From Candidatus Saccharimonadota bacterium (GTDB taxonomy: Bacteria > Patescibacteriota > Saccharimonadia > Saccharimonadales > Saccharimonadaceae): 64,000 nt of DNA. The first letter of the stretch is position 1. Each line of letters begins with the position of its first letter. Below are positions 27,334-34,552 of this stretch, one piece after another. Below the pieces are notes generated by a model that saw only the letters and a list, made by a program, of their open reading frames with translations, did no database searches and was not told the origin of the DNA. A program made the translations under genes and the position numbers. The stretch is taken from positions 124,001-188,000 of the forward strand of contig JAPUFB010000004.1 of assembly GCA_027492255.1 (NCBI GenBank). Reading direction: 5' to 3'.

Positions 27334-27362
27334 TTGTAAAACTGTATCACCTCTGTTATAAT
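27334..27362 (+). promoter_or_regulatory. Promoter of der
   Basis: TTGTAA at 27334-27339, 17-nt spacer, TATAAT at 27357-27362. The ATG follows 10 nt later, giving a predicted leader of about 3 nt and no Shine-Dalgarno. Confidence 0.8.
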
Positions 27363-27372
27363 AAACTGTAAC

Positions 27373-28755
27373 ATGGCAAAATTACCCTATGTCGCGATCG
27401 TCGGCCAAACTAACGTTGGCAAAAGCAGCCTCTTTAACCGCCTCTACGGTTCACAAGAGGCGATTGTTGCCCGTGAGCCAGGTACGACGCGTGACAATGT
27501 CGTCCGCAAGATTACGGTCACGACAGGTGAAAGTCAGGAACAAACTGAACCTCACACAGCTTCATTCTGGCTTGTCGATACAGCCGGTCTAAAAGACGCT
27601 GAAGATGATTTTGAAGCTGATATCCAAGAACAGATTCTCGAAGCTACTGAGCTGGCTGATGTTATTCTTGTTGTTGTCGACAGCACGATGTATCCTAGCG
27701 ACCAAGACCGTCGCATCGCTAAAACTGCCCTAAGAAGTAAGAAGCCGGTTATTCTCCTTACTAATAAGTGTGACTTGAAAGGTTCCCTTATGGTCGATGA
27801 ATTCCGTCGACTCGGTATTAAAGATATTATTCGCACAAGCGCAGAGCATAATCAGGGAATCAAGCAACTTACTGAAGCGATTGTAGGGTACCTACCAGCA
27901 GCAGTAGATACTTCTATGTATGAAGAGCAGCCTCTACGTATTGCTCTCATTGGTCGCCCTAATGTTGGTAAAAGCCATCTGTTTAATACGCTAGCCGGCA
28001 AACAGCAGGCAATCGTAGCCAATATCGCAGGTACTACACGTGATGTAAATCGAGTCGCGATTCGCTACAAAGGCAAGGCTATAGAACTCCTCGATACCGC
28101 GGGCATTCGACGTAACGGTAAACAAGAGGTTGGTATCGAAAAATTCTCTGTTTTACGTTCCCTGGCCGCCATTGACGAAGCTGATATCTGCCTTTTGCTT
28201 ATGGATGTCAATGAGCTCTCGACACAACTTGACCAAAAACTCGCCGGGCTTATCAAAGAAGCAGGCAAAGGCCTCATCCTGGTCGTGACAAAGTGGGATA
28301 TCGCCGAAGAGAAAGATGCTTTCACTCGAGATGATCTTGCTCCGCGCATCGCCCATGAATTTGCATTCGTGCCTTGGGCACCACTAATTTTTACAAGCTC
28401 TGTCACTGGTCAAAATGTAACAAAACTCTTTGAACTTGCCGAAGACATCGTCGAGCGACGAGCCCAGCTTATTAAAACAAGAGATCTAAACGATATCCTG
28501 CAGGACTGCCTCCACAAGCATCCCCCAGCTGGTCTTAAGAATACCCATCCAAAACTGCGCTACATGGTCCAAACTGATCAAAATCCACCGTGGTTCGTCA
28601 TATTTGGAAGCAATCTCAAGTTACTACACTGGAGCTATAAGCGCTATCTTGAGCATGCCGTTCGTGATCATTTTGATTACATCGGCACGCCAATTATGTT
28701 TAGTTTTCGCGAAAAAGAAAAATCATCCGTTCCCAGAACCGCTAAAACTGATTAG
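27373..28755 (+). CDS. der: Ribosome assembly GTPase Der (EngA)
   Basis: 460 residues with the two tandem GTPase domains unique to Der: first P-loop GQTNVGKSS near residue 11 with G3 DTAG and G4 TNKCD; second P-loop GRPNVGKSH near residue 196 with DTAG and G4 TKWD. The C-terminal KH-like domain (from about 370) is complete. Essential for 50S subunit maturation. Promoter and very short leader are clear. Two overlapping inverted repeats span the stop codon and downstream region and may terminate both this gene and the convergent pair. Confidence 0.97.
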   Translation: MAKLPYVAIVGQTNVGKSSLFNRLYGSQEAIVAREPGTTRDNVVRKITVTTGESQEQTEPHTASFWLVDTAGLKDAEDDFEADIQEQILEATELADVILVVVDSTMYPSDQDRRIAKTALRSKKPVILLTNKCDLKGSLMVDEFRRLGIKDIIRTSAEHNQGIKQLTEAIVGYLPAAVDTSMYEEQPLRIALIGRPNVGKSHLFNTLAGKQQAIVANIAGTTRDVNRVAIRYKGKAIELLDTAGIRRNGKQEVGIEKFSVLRSLAAIDEADICLLLMDVNELSTQLDQKLAGLIKEAGKGLILVVTKWDIAEEKDAFTRDDLAPRIAHEFAFVPWAPLIFTSSVTGQNVTKLFELAEDIVERRAQLIKTRDLNDILQDCLHKHPPAGLKNTHPKLRYMVQTDQNPPWFVIFGSNLKLLHWSYKRYLEHAVRDHFDYIGTPIMFSFREKEKSSVPRTAKTD

Positions 28756-28769
28756 CAACTCTGGGAACG
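28728..28769. terminator. 10-bp inverted repeat across the der stop codon
   Basis: CGTTCCCAGA at 28728-28737 pairs perfectly with 28760-28769. A competing hairpin uses the same right arm (GAACGTG with CACGTTC a little further on), so two alternative structures are possible. No T tract, hence low confidence as a terminator. Confidence 0.4.
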
Positions 28770-28809
28770 TGAGCAGAAGGATCTCTAACACACGTTCAGG
28801 GACAAATGC

Positions 28810-29013
28810 CTAGGGCTCCTCAACTTCTTTGGATGATTTCATGATGCTGATCGTAATCAAAACAATCGCCACAATCACCAATGCTAGAAGTGGAAAACCG
28901 AAGGCGGGTCCCTTTGTTTCATCGTTGAGCCCAAGAAGGGCAGGGAACCTGATGACAGCAAAACTCCATACGACATCGGCCGCAAGGAGCGCTATCCATT
29001 TCCTGACACTCAT
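28810..29013 (-). CDS. Small two-helix membrane protein, unknown
   Basis: 67 residues with hydrophobic segments at about 6-26 and 39-60 and a charged C-terminus (MKSSKEVEEP). Not recognised. It lies 4 nt after the stop of the 81-aa membrane protein gene and has AGGAA before its ATG, so the two form an operon. GC-rich, GC-ending codons resemble those of the plus-strand orphan cassettes. Confidence 0.55.
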   Translation of the reverse strand: MSVRKWIALLAADVVWSFAVIRFPALLGLNDETKGPAFGFPLLALVIVAIVLITISIMKSSKEVEEP

Positions 29014-29017
29014 ATTC

Positions 29018-29263
29018 CTAGTTTCCTTGTCCGCGAGGATAAATGATTCGTCGACGTCGGCGAATCACCTCTCGACTGGCGTACAATGAGATGAGTGTGG
29101 AGACAAAACACATAGCTCCAATGAACGAAGCCAGCTTCACGTCCTGCTCACTACCACGACTCACCACAACCAAGATGATCGAGGTGATGCATCCCGCGAT
29201 GAAGAACGCTGAAAAATGCCGGTAGATCCCAAGCCGATTATAGGCTTGTCTGAGTTTGATCAT
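29018..29263 (-). CDS. Small two-helix membrane protein, unknown
   Basis: 81 residues: basic amphipathic N-terminus, two hydrophobic segments (about 16-35 and 44-62) and a very basic end (REVIRRRRRIIYPRG). Not recognised. Strong promoter (TTGAAA, 17 nt, CATAAT) and Shine-Dalgarno AGAAGGA. The leader is about 45 nt. It is first in a two-gene minus-strand unit and may partner with the 67-aa protein behind it. Confidence 0.55.
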   Translation of the reverse strand: MIKLRQAYNRLGIYRHFSAFFIAGCITSIILVVVSRGSEQDVKLASFIGAMCFVSTLISLYASREVIRRRRRIIYPRGQGN

Positions 29264-29310
29264 GTCAATCCTTCTGCTCTTGTCCGACTCAGTCGTCGAA
29301 CACGAAAAGC

Positions 29311-29351
29311 ATTATGACACAATTTGTATATACTTTCAAGTAACGTATACT
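29311..29351. promoter_or_regulatory. Overlapping divergent promoters
   Basis: Minus: TTTCAA/ATTATG complement gives TTGAAA (29334-29339), 17-nt spacer and CATAAT (29311-29316). Plus: TTGTAT (29324-29329), 16-nt spacer and TATACT (29346-29351) for pth. The two polymerase sites overlap and should exclude one another. Confidence 0.65.
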
Positions 29352-29358
29352 AGAGACT

Positions 29359-29913
29359 ATGAAACTTATCATTGGCCTTGGTAATCCCGAGAAACAGTAT
29401 GATGGCACTCGCCACAATATTGGATTCGACGTGCTCGATGCATACGCCTCCTTGCACACGCTTCATTTCGCATTGAAATCAAAATTCAAGGCAGTGATAG
29501 CTGAGTATAGTAGGGATGATAAGCCCGTCCTACTCATTAAGCCGACGACGTATTACAATCTGGTTGGAGAGTCAGTACGGGTCATTGCTGATTTTTATAA
29601 AGTCTCGCCCGATAATATTCTCGTTATCCATGATGATCTCGCACTACCCCTTGGTACGCTTCGTATCCGCCACGGCGGCGCAGATGCTGGTAATAACGGT
29701 ATTAAGTCTATGAATAGCAACATAGGCTATGAGACACATCGTCTTCGTATTGGAACCCACACTGAACACCGCACATTAGTCGGTGATACGGATTTCGTCT
29801 TATCACGCTTTACAGTTGAAGAGCAGGAGGCGCTTACCTCAGCTTTACCAAAAATCTTTCAGGTAATTGATTCTTTTATCGATGGGTCCCTTGAACACAC
29901 AACTCATCGTTAG
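29359..29913 (+). CDS. pth: Peptidyl-tRNA hydrolase
   Basis: 184 residues, normal length. Motifs: GLGNPEKQYDGTRHNIGF (catalytic His in TRHN), LIKPTTYYNLVGESV, and VIHDDLALPLGTLRIRHGGADAGNNGIKS with the conserved Asp. Releases peptidyl-tRNAs dropped from ribosomes. TATACT ends 7 nt before the ATG and no Shine-Dalgarno exists, predicting a leaderless transcript. Confidence 0.96.
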   Translation: MKLIIGLGNPEKQYDGTRHNIGFDVLDAYASLHTLHFALKSKFKAVIAEYSRDDKPVLLIKPTTYYNLVGESVRVIADFYKVSPDNILVIHDDLALPLGTLRIRHGGADAGNNGIKSMNSNIGYETHRLRIGTHTEHRTLVGDTDFVLSRFTVEEQEALTSALPKIFQVIDSFIDGSLEHTTHR

Positions 29914-30023
29914 CTTTATGGTATAATATCGAGATTCTTACTAGAGAACAGGTAGTACTCCATATTCCGCCAAGTTCTCGTAAAGAAGAACTTTCGACGG
30001 ATCAAAACGGCAAAGGAGCCGCC

Positions 30024-30302
30024 ATGACTGCAGTAATGTCGGGTCAGCAACTGCTGACGGTCGTAGACGACCACATCACCACTATTGGCCATCTGGTTAA
30101 TCAGATCATTAGCCGGCAAGGGCTCGTCTCTGGCGGGACCATCAAGGTCGATGACGAGCTATGTATCGCACGCAATCGCTTCAGCGTGGCGGCGGTCTAT
30201 CGCTACGACCATGGCCGGCGCGGTGCCCAGCTTGCACTTCGTGAGATGGCCACTCGAGAGCTTCGCGACTTGATCGTAACTCTCGGGCACATGAACCGCT
30301 GA
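30024..30302 (+). CDS. Orphan cassette protein, 92 aa, unknown
   Basis: Soluble, helical protein (MTAVMSGQQLLTVVDDHITTIGHLVNQIIS...), no family recognised. AAAGGAG 6-12 nt before the ATG. An extended -10 (TGGTATAAT) directly after pth gives a leader of about 90 nt. The unit ends in a nested terminator hairpin. GC-rich codons (GGC, GCG, CGC) set it off from pth. An overlapping minus-strand frame at 29916-30119 is judged a shadow. Confidence 0.6.
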   Translation: MTAVMSGQQLLTVVDDHITTIGHLVNQIISRQGLVSGGTIKVDDELCIARNRFSVAAVYRYDHGRRGAQLALREMATRELRDLIVTLGHMNR

Positions 30303-30305
30303 TAC

Positions 30306-30349
30306 GTCGAAATAATCCCGGCCTCCCAATTGGGACGCCGGGATTCGAC
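30306..30349 (+). terminator. Nested hairpin terminator
   Basis: Outer GTCGA/TCGAC and inner AATCCCGGC (30314-30322) with GCCGGGATT (30337-30345), followed by a run of six T. Confidence 0.9.
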
Positions 30350-30375
30350 TTTTTTGCTATTTGTCATTTTTATGC

Positions 30376-30436
30376 TATTCTTACCTTAATTTCGTCGAGT
30401 AAGGTAAGAAATTGTTCTTCGCTCCGAAATCGGAGC
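30376..30436 (+). promoter_or_regulatory. Promoter and structured leader of the 30458 cassette
   Basis: Extended -10 TGCTATTCT (hexamer 30376-30381) with TTTGCT 17 nt upstream. A perfect 9-bp inverted repeat (CTTACCTTA at 30380-30388 with 30400-30408) overlaps the -10 and transcription start, which suits an operator. A second 7-bp hairpin (30421-30436) lies in the leader before the Shine-Dalgarno. Confidence 0.5.
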
Positions 30437-30457
30437 TTAACATGGAAAGAGTGTGAC

Positions 30458-30994
30458 ATGATCAACGCTAAGCGTCTCATACGACAACGTGAATCAGACG
30501 AACTGGCACGACAACGTGAAGAAGTACGATCCGAACACCAGAAGCGAGTACGTACGTTCGAAGCAGATAAGCCCTTGCGTGACAGTCTTCAGGAAAAGAT
30601 CCAGGACGTCGTGCGGGACATATTCGGTCTACTAACAGCGGATGATTGGTACAAGCATGGAATCTTTTGTCGTCTTGAGACGCAAGGATTCCTCTTCAGG
30701 CACAGCAGGAAAAAGGCTTGCATCAATCTCTGCAGTCATCACTTCGTTGCATATCTGCTATACGAGAGTTCAGAATGGACTCGTCACTATGCATTCATCG
30801 GAATCAGTCAAGACGGCAAAGCATGTGTTGGCCTCGATATTTATTCGGGGAAATATGTCACTGAGATATCCGATCGTCGGGAACTCCAGGATATCCTCAC
30901 GTTCTACGTCGAAGCATTGAAAACACTCAAGGACCGTACGGTCACATCACCCACAGAACCTAGCGGTGACGTCTCGGAAGAAATGAGTTCATGA
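30458..30994 (+). CDS. Orphan cassette protein, 178 aa, unknown
   Basis: Highly charged N-terminal helix (RLIRQRESDELARQREEVRSEHQKR) that may form a coiled coil, then a compact domain with several Cys/His residues (CRLETQGFLFRHSRKKACINLCSHHF). No family recognised. Shine-Dalgarno GGAAAGAG upstream. Its stop overlaps the next gene start by 4 nt (ATGA), so the pair is translationally coupled and probably works together. AAG and CGT/CGA codons are frequent. Confidence 0.6.
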   Translation: MINAKRLIRQRESDELARQREEVRSEHQKRVRTFEADKPLRDSLQEKIQDVVRDIFGLLTADDWYKHGIFCRLETQGFLFRHSRKKACINLCSHHFVAYLLYESSEWTRHYAFIGISQDGKACVGLDIYSGKYVTEISDRRELQDILTFYVEALKTLKDRTVTSPTEPSGDVSEEMSS

Positions 30995-31464
30995 TGAGAG
31001 TCCACGCACTACGCCAGATCGGCCAACGAACACGCCGAAGAAGGGGTGAAGCTATCCCGCTAGGGAGCCAGAAGCTCTATGACGAGATACGCGAGGCCGC
31101 CCGCATTATCGGTACTACGATCGCCCGTTGTAAGGAGTCTGATCAAGTCTGGCATCAACTACTTACGGATCCGATCAATTATGCACCAGTCGTACTCATC
31201 GGAAGACAATCACGTCCCGAGAACTCGTACCGATGTGTTGCGCTCGTTCGCGGTACAGAGGTAAGGGTGCGTCAGTTCGGTGAATATCATCATTTTGCGG
31301 TCGATGCCGATGGGAATATCTACTACCGACAATTTTATCGGGACTGGCGTTTCCGCCAGGACGTCCGTATCTGGAGGCTCATCAAGGAGCTCGAATACGA
31401 TCAACTCGATGACGGCATTCTGAGGACCGATTTACTCAGACCGATGCTCTCCGCTCTCCGTTAA
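30991..31464 (+). CDS. Orphan cassette protein, 157 aa, unknown
   Basis: Very basic N-terminus (MMRVHALRQIGQRTRRRRGE) followed by an alpha/beta domain rich in Arg and aromatic residues (YRQFYRDWRFRQDVRIWRLI). Nucleic-acid binding is possible but not shown. Coupled by a 4-nt overlap to the 178-aa gene. A strong terminator follows at once. No homologue recognised. Confidence 0.6.
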   Translation: MMRVHALRQIGQRTRRRRGEAIPLGSQKLYDEIREAARIIGTTIARCKESDQVWHQLLTDPINYAPVVLIGRQSRPENSYRCVALVRGTEVRVRQFGEYHHFAVDADGNIYYRQFYRDWRFRQDVRIWRLIKELEYDQLDDGILRTDLLRPMLSALR

Positions 31465-31473
31465 AGCTCCGAA

Positions 31474-31505
31474 GCCCCGGCCGTCATGGCCGGGGCTCGG
31501 TTTTT
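31474..31505 (+). terminator. 9-bp GC-only terminator with T tract
   Basis: GCCCCGGCC at 31474-31482 pairs with 31488-31496, followed by TCGGTTTTTA. Confidence 0.93.
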
Positions 31506-31563
31506 ATGTGGACTATTTTTTGGTAGCGCATACGCAAGTACTGACCCTTTCAATTATTAAATC

Positions 31564-31680
31564 AAAAACAACCGTCGAATTTACTTCGCGGTTGTTTTTA
31601 TAAATAAGGGAAAAGCCCAGCCAGACAAAATGTATCATTTTGTCTGCGCGTCAGGAAAAACCGTAGGTTTGTCCTGAGTC
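31564..31680. other. Three consecutive hairpins between the cassette and the ncRNA
   Basis: Three perfect or near-perfect stems in a row: AAAACAACCG/CGGTTGTTTT (about 31565-31598, T run on the plus strand, a likely terminator), CAGACAAAAT/ATTTTGTCTG (about 31622-31646) and TCAGGA...TCCTGA (about 31650-31677). They lie immediately downstream of the minus-strand ncRNA terminator. No ORF is present. Confidence 0.5.
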
Positions 31681-31689
31681 AGAAAATGA

Positions 31690-32052
31690 AAAAGCGGCTC
31701 AGCAAGGGTGGGCATCGCTGAGCCGCTATTTCACCCTTCAACCCACCCGGGCTGTCTGTTCGATGAAGCGCTACGACCGTATTAAGCTACGCGGTGTGCG
31801 CCTGAGGTATCCTCGCAGAGAACATCTCACTTGTTTGATAGTCACTAGTGAACTAGACAAGACCTGAAAGTTGATTCCAGGTCACGCAGACGGACGGGCC
31901 GACTACGGGACGAGGTTAAAGGGGTTAGACGCATGTAAATCTATATGTCTTAAAGTGGAGGGTAGAAAACTTTAAAACGATTTACATGCGGTCTAACAAA
32001 TTCTTGTTAGAATGGGGGTATAAGGTGCGTTGAACTGTATAACAGTTGAACG
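31690..32052 (-). ncRNA. Putative structured ncRNA of about 360 nt, family not identified
   Basis: A consensus promoter (TTGACT, 17 nt, TAATAT) reads into an ORF-free interval that ends in an 11-bp terminator stem with T run. In between are many paired elements: an 18-bp stem (31924-31941 with 31979-31997, one bulge) enclosing a 7-bp hairpin, a 9-of-10 hairpin at the 5' end, GACCTG/CAGGTC (31861-31883), and nested GCGC and CCG/CGG stems (about 31767-31800). Length and compactness resemble a housekeeping RNA, but I find neither tmRNA ends (5' GGNUUCGAC, 3' tRNA-like arm with CCA) nor the RNase P core (GAGGAAAGUCC, ACAGAA). Confidence 0.6.
31693..31727 (-). terminator. Terminator of the ncRNA
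   Basis: AGCGGCTCAGC at 31693-31703 pairs perfectly with 31717-31727; on the minus strand a TTTTTCATTTT tail follows. Confidence 0.9.
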
Positions 32053-32058
32053 TGTTGT

Positions 32059-32087
32059 ATATTAGCACGTATTTGCATATAAGTCAA
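32059..32087 (-). promoter_or_regulatory. Promoter of the ncRNA
   Basis: On the minus strand TTGACT (32082-32087), 17-nt spacer, TAATAT (32059-32064); start predicted near 32052. It lies back to back with the dprA start at 32108. Confidence 0.85.
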
Positions 32088-32107
32088 TACTTTTAAACAC
32101 TTTTTCT

Positions 32108-32959
32108 ATGAAAATCAATAACATAAGCAGTTCTACCCCTGTTTTCCCAGAGAGGCTTCGAAATATTCCAAGCGCTCCTAAAGAACTGTATTATCTAGGA
32201 AATATCTCTCTCGATGCACCTGTCGTTTCAATTATTGGTACTCGCAAGCCTACTCCGTACGGAAGCGCTGTTACTTTTGAAATAGCTGAGAAACTTGCGT
32301 CAAGAGGAGTGGTTATCGTGAGCGGGCTTGCGCTTGGTATTGACGGTATTGCGCACCAAGGAGCACTCAAGGCTAGAGGCAGAACAATTGCCGTACAGGG
32401 AAATGGACTTGATATGATTACTCCTCGCACACATCGTCAATTAGCGATCGATATTCTTGAGTGCAATGGGGGAATTATAAGCGAGCATCCCCCTGGCACA
32501 CCAGCCAGCCACTATTCATTCGTTGTCAGAAACCGACTCGTAAGTGGTCTATGTGATGCACTTATCGTCACGGAAGCAGCGACAAAAAGTGGAACGATGA
32601 ATACGGTTATGCACGCGCTTGAACAGGGAAGAGAAGTATTTGCAGTTCCAGGAAATATCACAAGTCCGATGAGTGCCGGCTGTAACCGCCTCATTGAACA
32701 GGGCGCTACGCCAATTGTCGATATAGACGCCTTTATCGAGCGAATCGCGCCGAAGCAAGCCTTACTCTCCTCACCACTGTTACAGGCCTATTCAGAAGAC
32801 GAAAAATGTATTCTCGAGCTTATCTCGAACGGTATCAGTGATGGCGATCAAATAGCGGTGCAGAGTGGGTTGAAACCAGAAGTATTTCAACGTACGATGA
32901 CGATGCTCGAGCTCAGCGGAGCAATTTCACCTCTTGGCGCCAACCAGTGGAAACTTTAA
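32108..32959 (+). CDS. dprA: DNA processing protein DprA (Smf)
   Basis: 283 residues. Rossmann-like DprA core: SIIGTRKPTPYG, SGLALGIDGIAHQGAL, RNRLVSGLCDALIVTEA, SGTMNTVMHALEQGREVFAVPGNITSPMSAGCNRLI. DprA loads RecA on incoming single-stranded DNA during transformation. A C-terminal winged-helix-like domain (about 220-280) follows. It is slightly shorter than usual and lacks an N-terminal SAM domain. Divergent from the ncRNA promoter; ends convergently with a 191-aa gene 4 nt away. Confidence 0.93.
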   Translation: MKINNISSSTPVFPERLRNIPSAPKELYYLGNISLDAPVVSIIGTRKPTPYGSAVTFEIAEKLASRGVVIVSGLALGIDGIAHQGALKARGRTIAVQGNGLDMITPRTHRQLAIDILECNGGIISEHPPGTPASHYSFVVRNRLVSGLCDALIVTEAATKSGTMNTVMHALEQGREVFAVPGNITSPMSAGCNRLIEQGATPIVDIDAFIERIAPKQALLSSPLLQAYSEDEKCILELISNGISDGDQIAVQSGLKPEVFQRTMTMLELSGAISPLGANQWKL

Positions 32960-32963
32960 CCCC

Positions 32964-33539
32964 TTAGGCCGCCAGTACGAGTACCCGTCTCCCTATCTCT
33001 TGAGACAACTCGTCCTCACCAGCTTCTTGGCGGATAATTTTTTCACGCAGATCTTCAGCACGATACTCATTTTCAACTAACAACACCGTTGTCATAAGCT
33101 CTTCCGGCTCATCATCGCTTGCGAGCTCGACGATAATATCCCTGATAACATCTAAACGCGACACACCGACGTGATCCCGGTTAAGCGCGGTACTAAAGCC
33201 TTTCTCGACCCATTGATGCACAGCAGTAACAAACTTCGGATGCTCATCCTGCCAGCGTAGAATATCAAGTTGCGAAGACAGGACTTCGTGCTCCGCCTCA
33301 AGCAGGAGTAATTCACGAGACTCGTCTCGACTCAACCCGCCGCTATGTGCTTCTTGTTCACGCAGTTTATAGATCGCTTCACAGACGCCATCCACCTCAA
33401 AGACGAGATCGTCAACAGACTCGGTTAATTCCCCGCGTGACAGACCATCGTAGCTTTCTGGAGCTGGCTGAGGTTCAGGTATTTGATAATTATGGAAAAC
33501 ACGACCACCATCCTCAATACTAAGGGTATTACTTTTCAT
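32964..33539 (-). CDS. Hypothetical acidic helical protein, 191 aa
   Basis: Soluble and strongly acidic, mostly predicted helical with heptad-like Leu/Glu patterns (YKLREQEAHSGGLSRDESRELLLLEAEHEVLSSQLDILRW), so partly coiled coil. No family recognised. Strong promoter (TTGACA, 17 nt, CATAAT at 33595-33623) and CAGGAG Shine-Dalgarno with a leader of about 50 nt. Expected to be well expressed. Confidence 0.65.
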   Translation of the reverse strand: MKSNTLSIEDGGRVFHNYQIPEPQPAPESYDGLSRGELTESVDDLVFEVDGVCEAIYKLREQEAHSGGLSRDESRELLLLEAEHEVLSSQLDILRWQDEHPKFVTAVHQWVEKGFSTALNRDHVGVSRLDVIRDIIVELASDDEPEELMTTVLLVENEYRAEDLREKIIRQEAGEDELSQEIGRRVLVLAA

Positions 33540-33594
33540 AATTTACTCCTGGTTTTATTTTGTGCGTGCCGATGTTAATCGGTAGTTGCCTAAG

Positions 33595-33623
33595 ATTATG
33601 CTCTTGCTAAAAATCATTGTCAA
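33595..33623 (-). promoter_or_regulatory. Consensus promoter of the 191-aa gene
   Basis: On the minus strand TTGACA (33618-33623), 17-nt spacer, CATAAT (33595-33600). Confidence 0.85.
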
Positions 33624-33672
33624 TTCATACACTAGAGCTTCTTGCAAATACATGATTATATCTTAAGATGTA

Positions 33673-33701
33673 TTGACTGATTATTGATTTTGTGCTAAAA
33701 T
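33673..33701 (+). promoter_or_regulatory. Promoter of the 33766 cassette
   Basis: TTGACT (33673-33678), 17-nt spacer, TAAAAT (33696-33701). Confidence 0.85.
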
Positions 33702-33765
33702 AGTAAATACATCGTCTAACCACCACGCGTGGTCACTCGACCGCACGTCAACAGAGAGGCAAGTC

Positions 33766-34401
33766 ATGAGCACAGAGCTTAGCCGGGCATCCAAGGATGT
33801 CAAGAAGAACGCTGGCGCGTTCCTGACGAGCATCCTCATGCTCCTCATCGCGCTCAAGACGAAGGCAACCAACGCCTGGAAGGGCGTCGATTTGTACGAG
33901 GCTTACCCTGTCGCTTCAAGCGACAGCATGCCTGTCGCGGCAACGAAGATCATGGAGGACATGCACCGAAAGGTGAACCGCTCGCGTCAGTGGCGAAACT
34001 TCTTCCTTCTTCTCGCCGCCGCGCTGGCCATCCTCGCCGCGATCATCATCAACCAGCCTCCGAAGACTGAGGTACGAATCGTACACGACCCGTACCAAGG
34101 CAGGACGGCCACGGTGACGGTCACGCGGACCATCTACCCAGATGTTAACGTGTCGCCGATTCCGTCGACGACACCGAAGACCTCGTCGGTCTACCCGAGC
34201 CCGCCAGCCAACGCGACAGCCTCATCATCGTACACACCGACGACCCCGCCCCTGACTGGCGGCTACGTCGGGGATTTCCCGACCCCTGTCCCGACATGGC
34301 AGATATCGACGCCTTCGGCGTCGAGCCGCCCCACCAACTGCGTCACTCGCTACCTGCAGGCAGGGGATGGCACGCTGTACGGCAAGGAGTATTGCAACTG
34401 A
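33766..34401 (+). CDS. Orphan cassette membrane protein with Pro/Ser/Thr-rich stalk, 211 aa
   Basis: N-terminal 60 residues are Lys/Ala-rich and cytoplasmic, a membrane segment lies at about 84-101 (FFLLLAAALAILAAIII), then a beta-like stretch with TVTVTRTIYPDV, a long Pro/Ser/Thr-rich stalk (about 125-190) and a C-terminal knob with two Cys (TNCVTRYLQAGDGTLYGKEYC) that may form a disulphide. Looks like a type II surface protein. Base composition (about 58 percent GC in one 60-nt sample) and almost exclusive AAG codons differ clearly from the flanking genes. Own promoter, GAGAGG Shine-Dalgarno and terminator. Confidence 0.7.
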   Translation: MSTELSRASKDVKKNAGAFLTSILMLLIALKTKATNAWKGVDLYEAYPVASSDSMPVAATKIMEDMHRKVNRSRQWRNFFLLLAAALAILAAIIINQPPKTEVRIVHDPYQGRTATVTVTRTIYPDVNVSPIPSTTPKTSSVYPSPPANATASSSYTPTTPPLTGGYVGDFPTPVPTWQISTPSASSRPTNCVTRYLQAGDGTLYGKEYCN

Positions 34402-34409
34402 CGTGCGCG

Positions 34410-34451
34410 CAGAGCACGGGGTATTCTCGGAAGAGAAGATTCCGTGCTCTG
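34410..34451 (+). terminator. 10-bp terminator stem after the 33766 cassette
   Basis: CAGAGCACGG at 34410-34419 pairs with 34442-34451. A second small hairpin (GCCC-GAAA-GGGT) with six T follows at about 34480-34497. Confidence 0.8.
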
Positions 34452-34552
34452 CAGCAACCCAATCCCATAGAACAAAGCCCGAAAGGGTCTTTTTTATTTG
34501 CTAAAATCTCATTTGCTGATAATATAGGTTGCTGTTACCCTTGGATAAGCAT

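Noticed and set aside
29916-30119. 67-aa minus-strand ORF
   Set aside because: It overlaps the pth-cassette promoter, leader and start of the 30024 gene and has no Shine-Dalgarno; a shadow frame.
31564-31680. CRISPR array or REP-like repeat cluster
   Set aside because: The three hairpins differ in sequence and length and have no common repeat or regular spacers.
31690-32052. tmRNA or RNase P RNA
   Set aside because: Length fits, and a short frame ending GTA GCT TAA recalls an ssrA tag, but the tRNA-like ends (GGNUUCGAC near 5', TTCRANY arm plus CCA at 3') and the RNase P core motifs are not visible on either strand.
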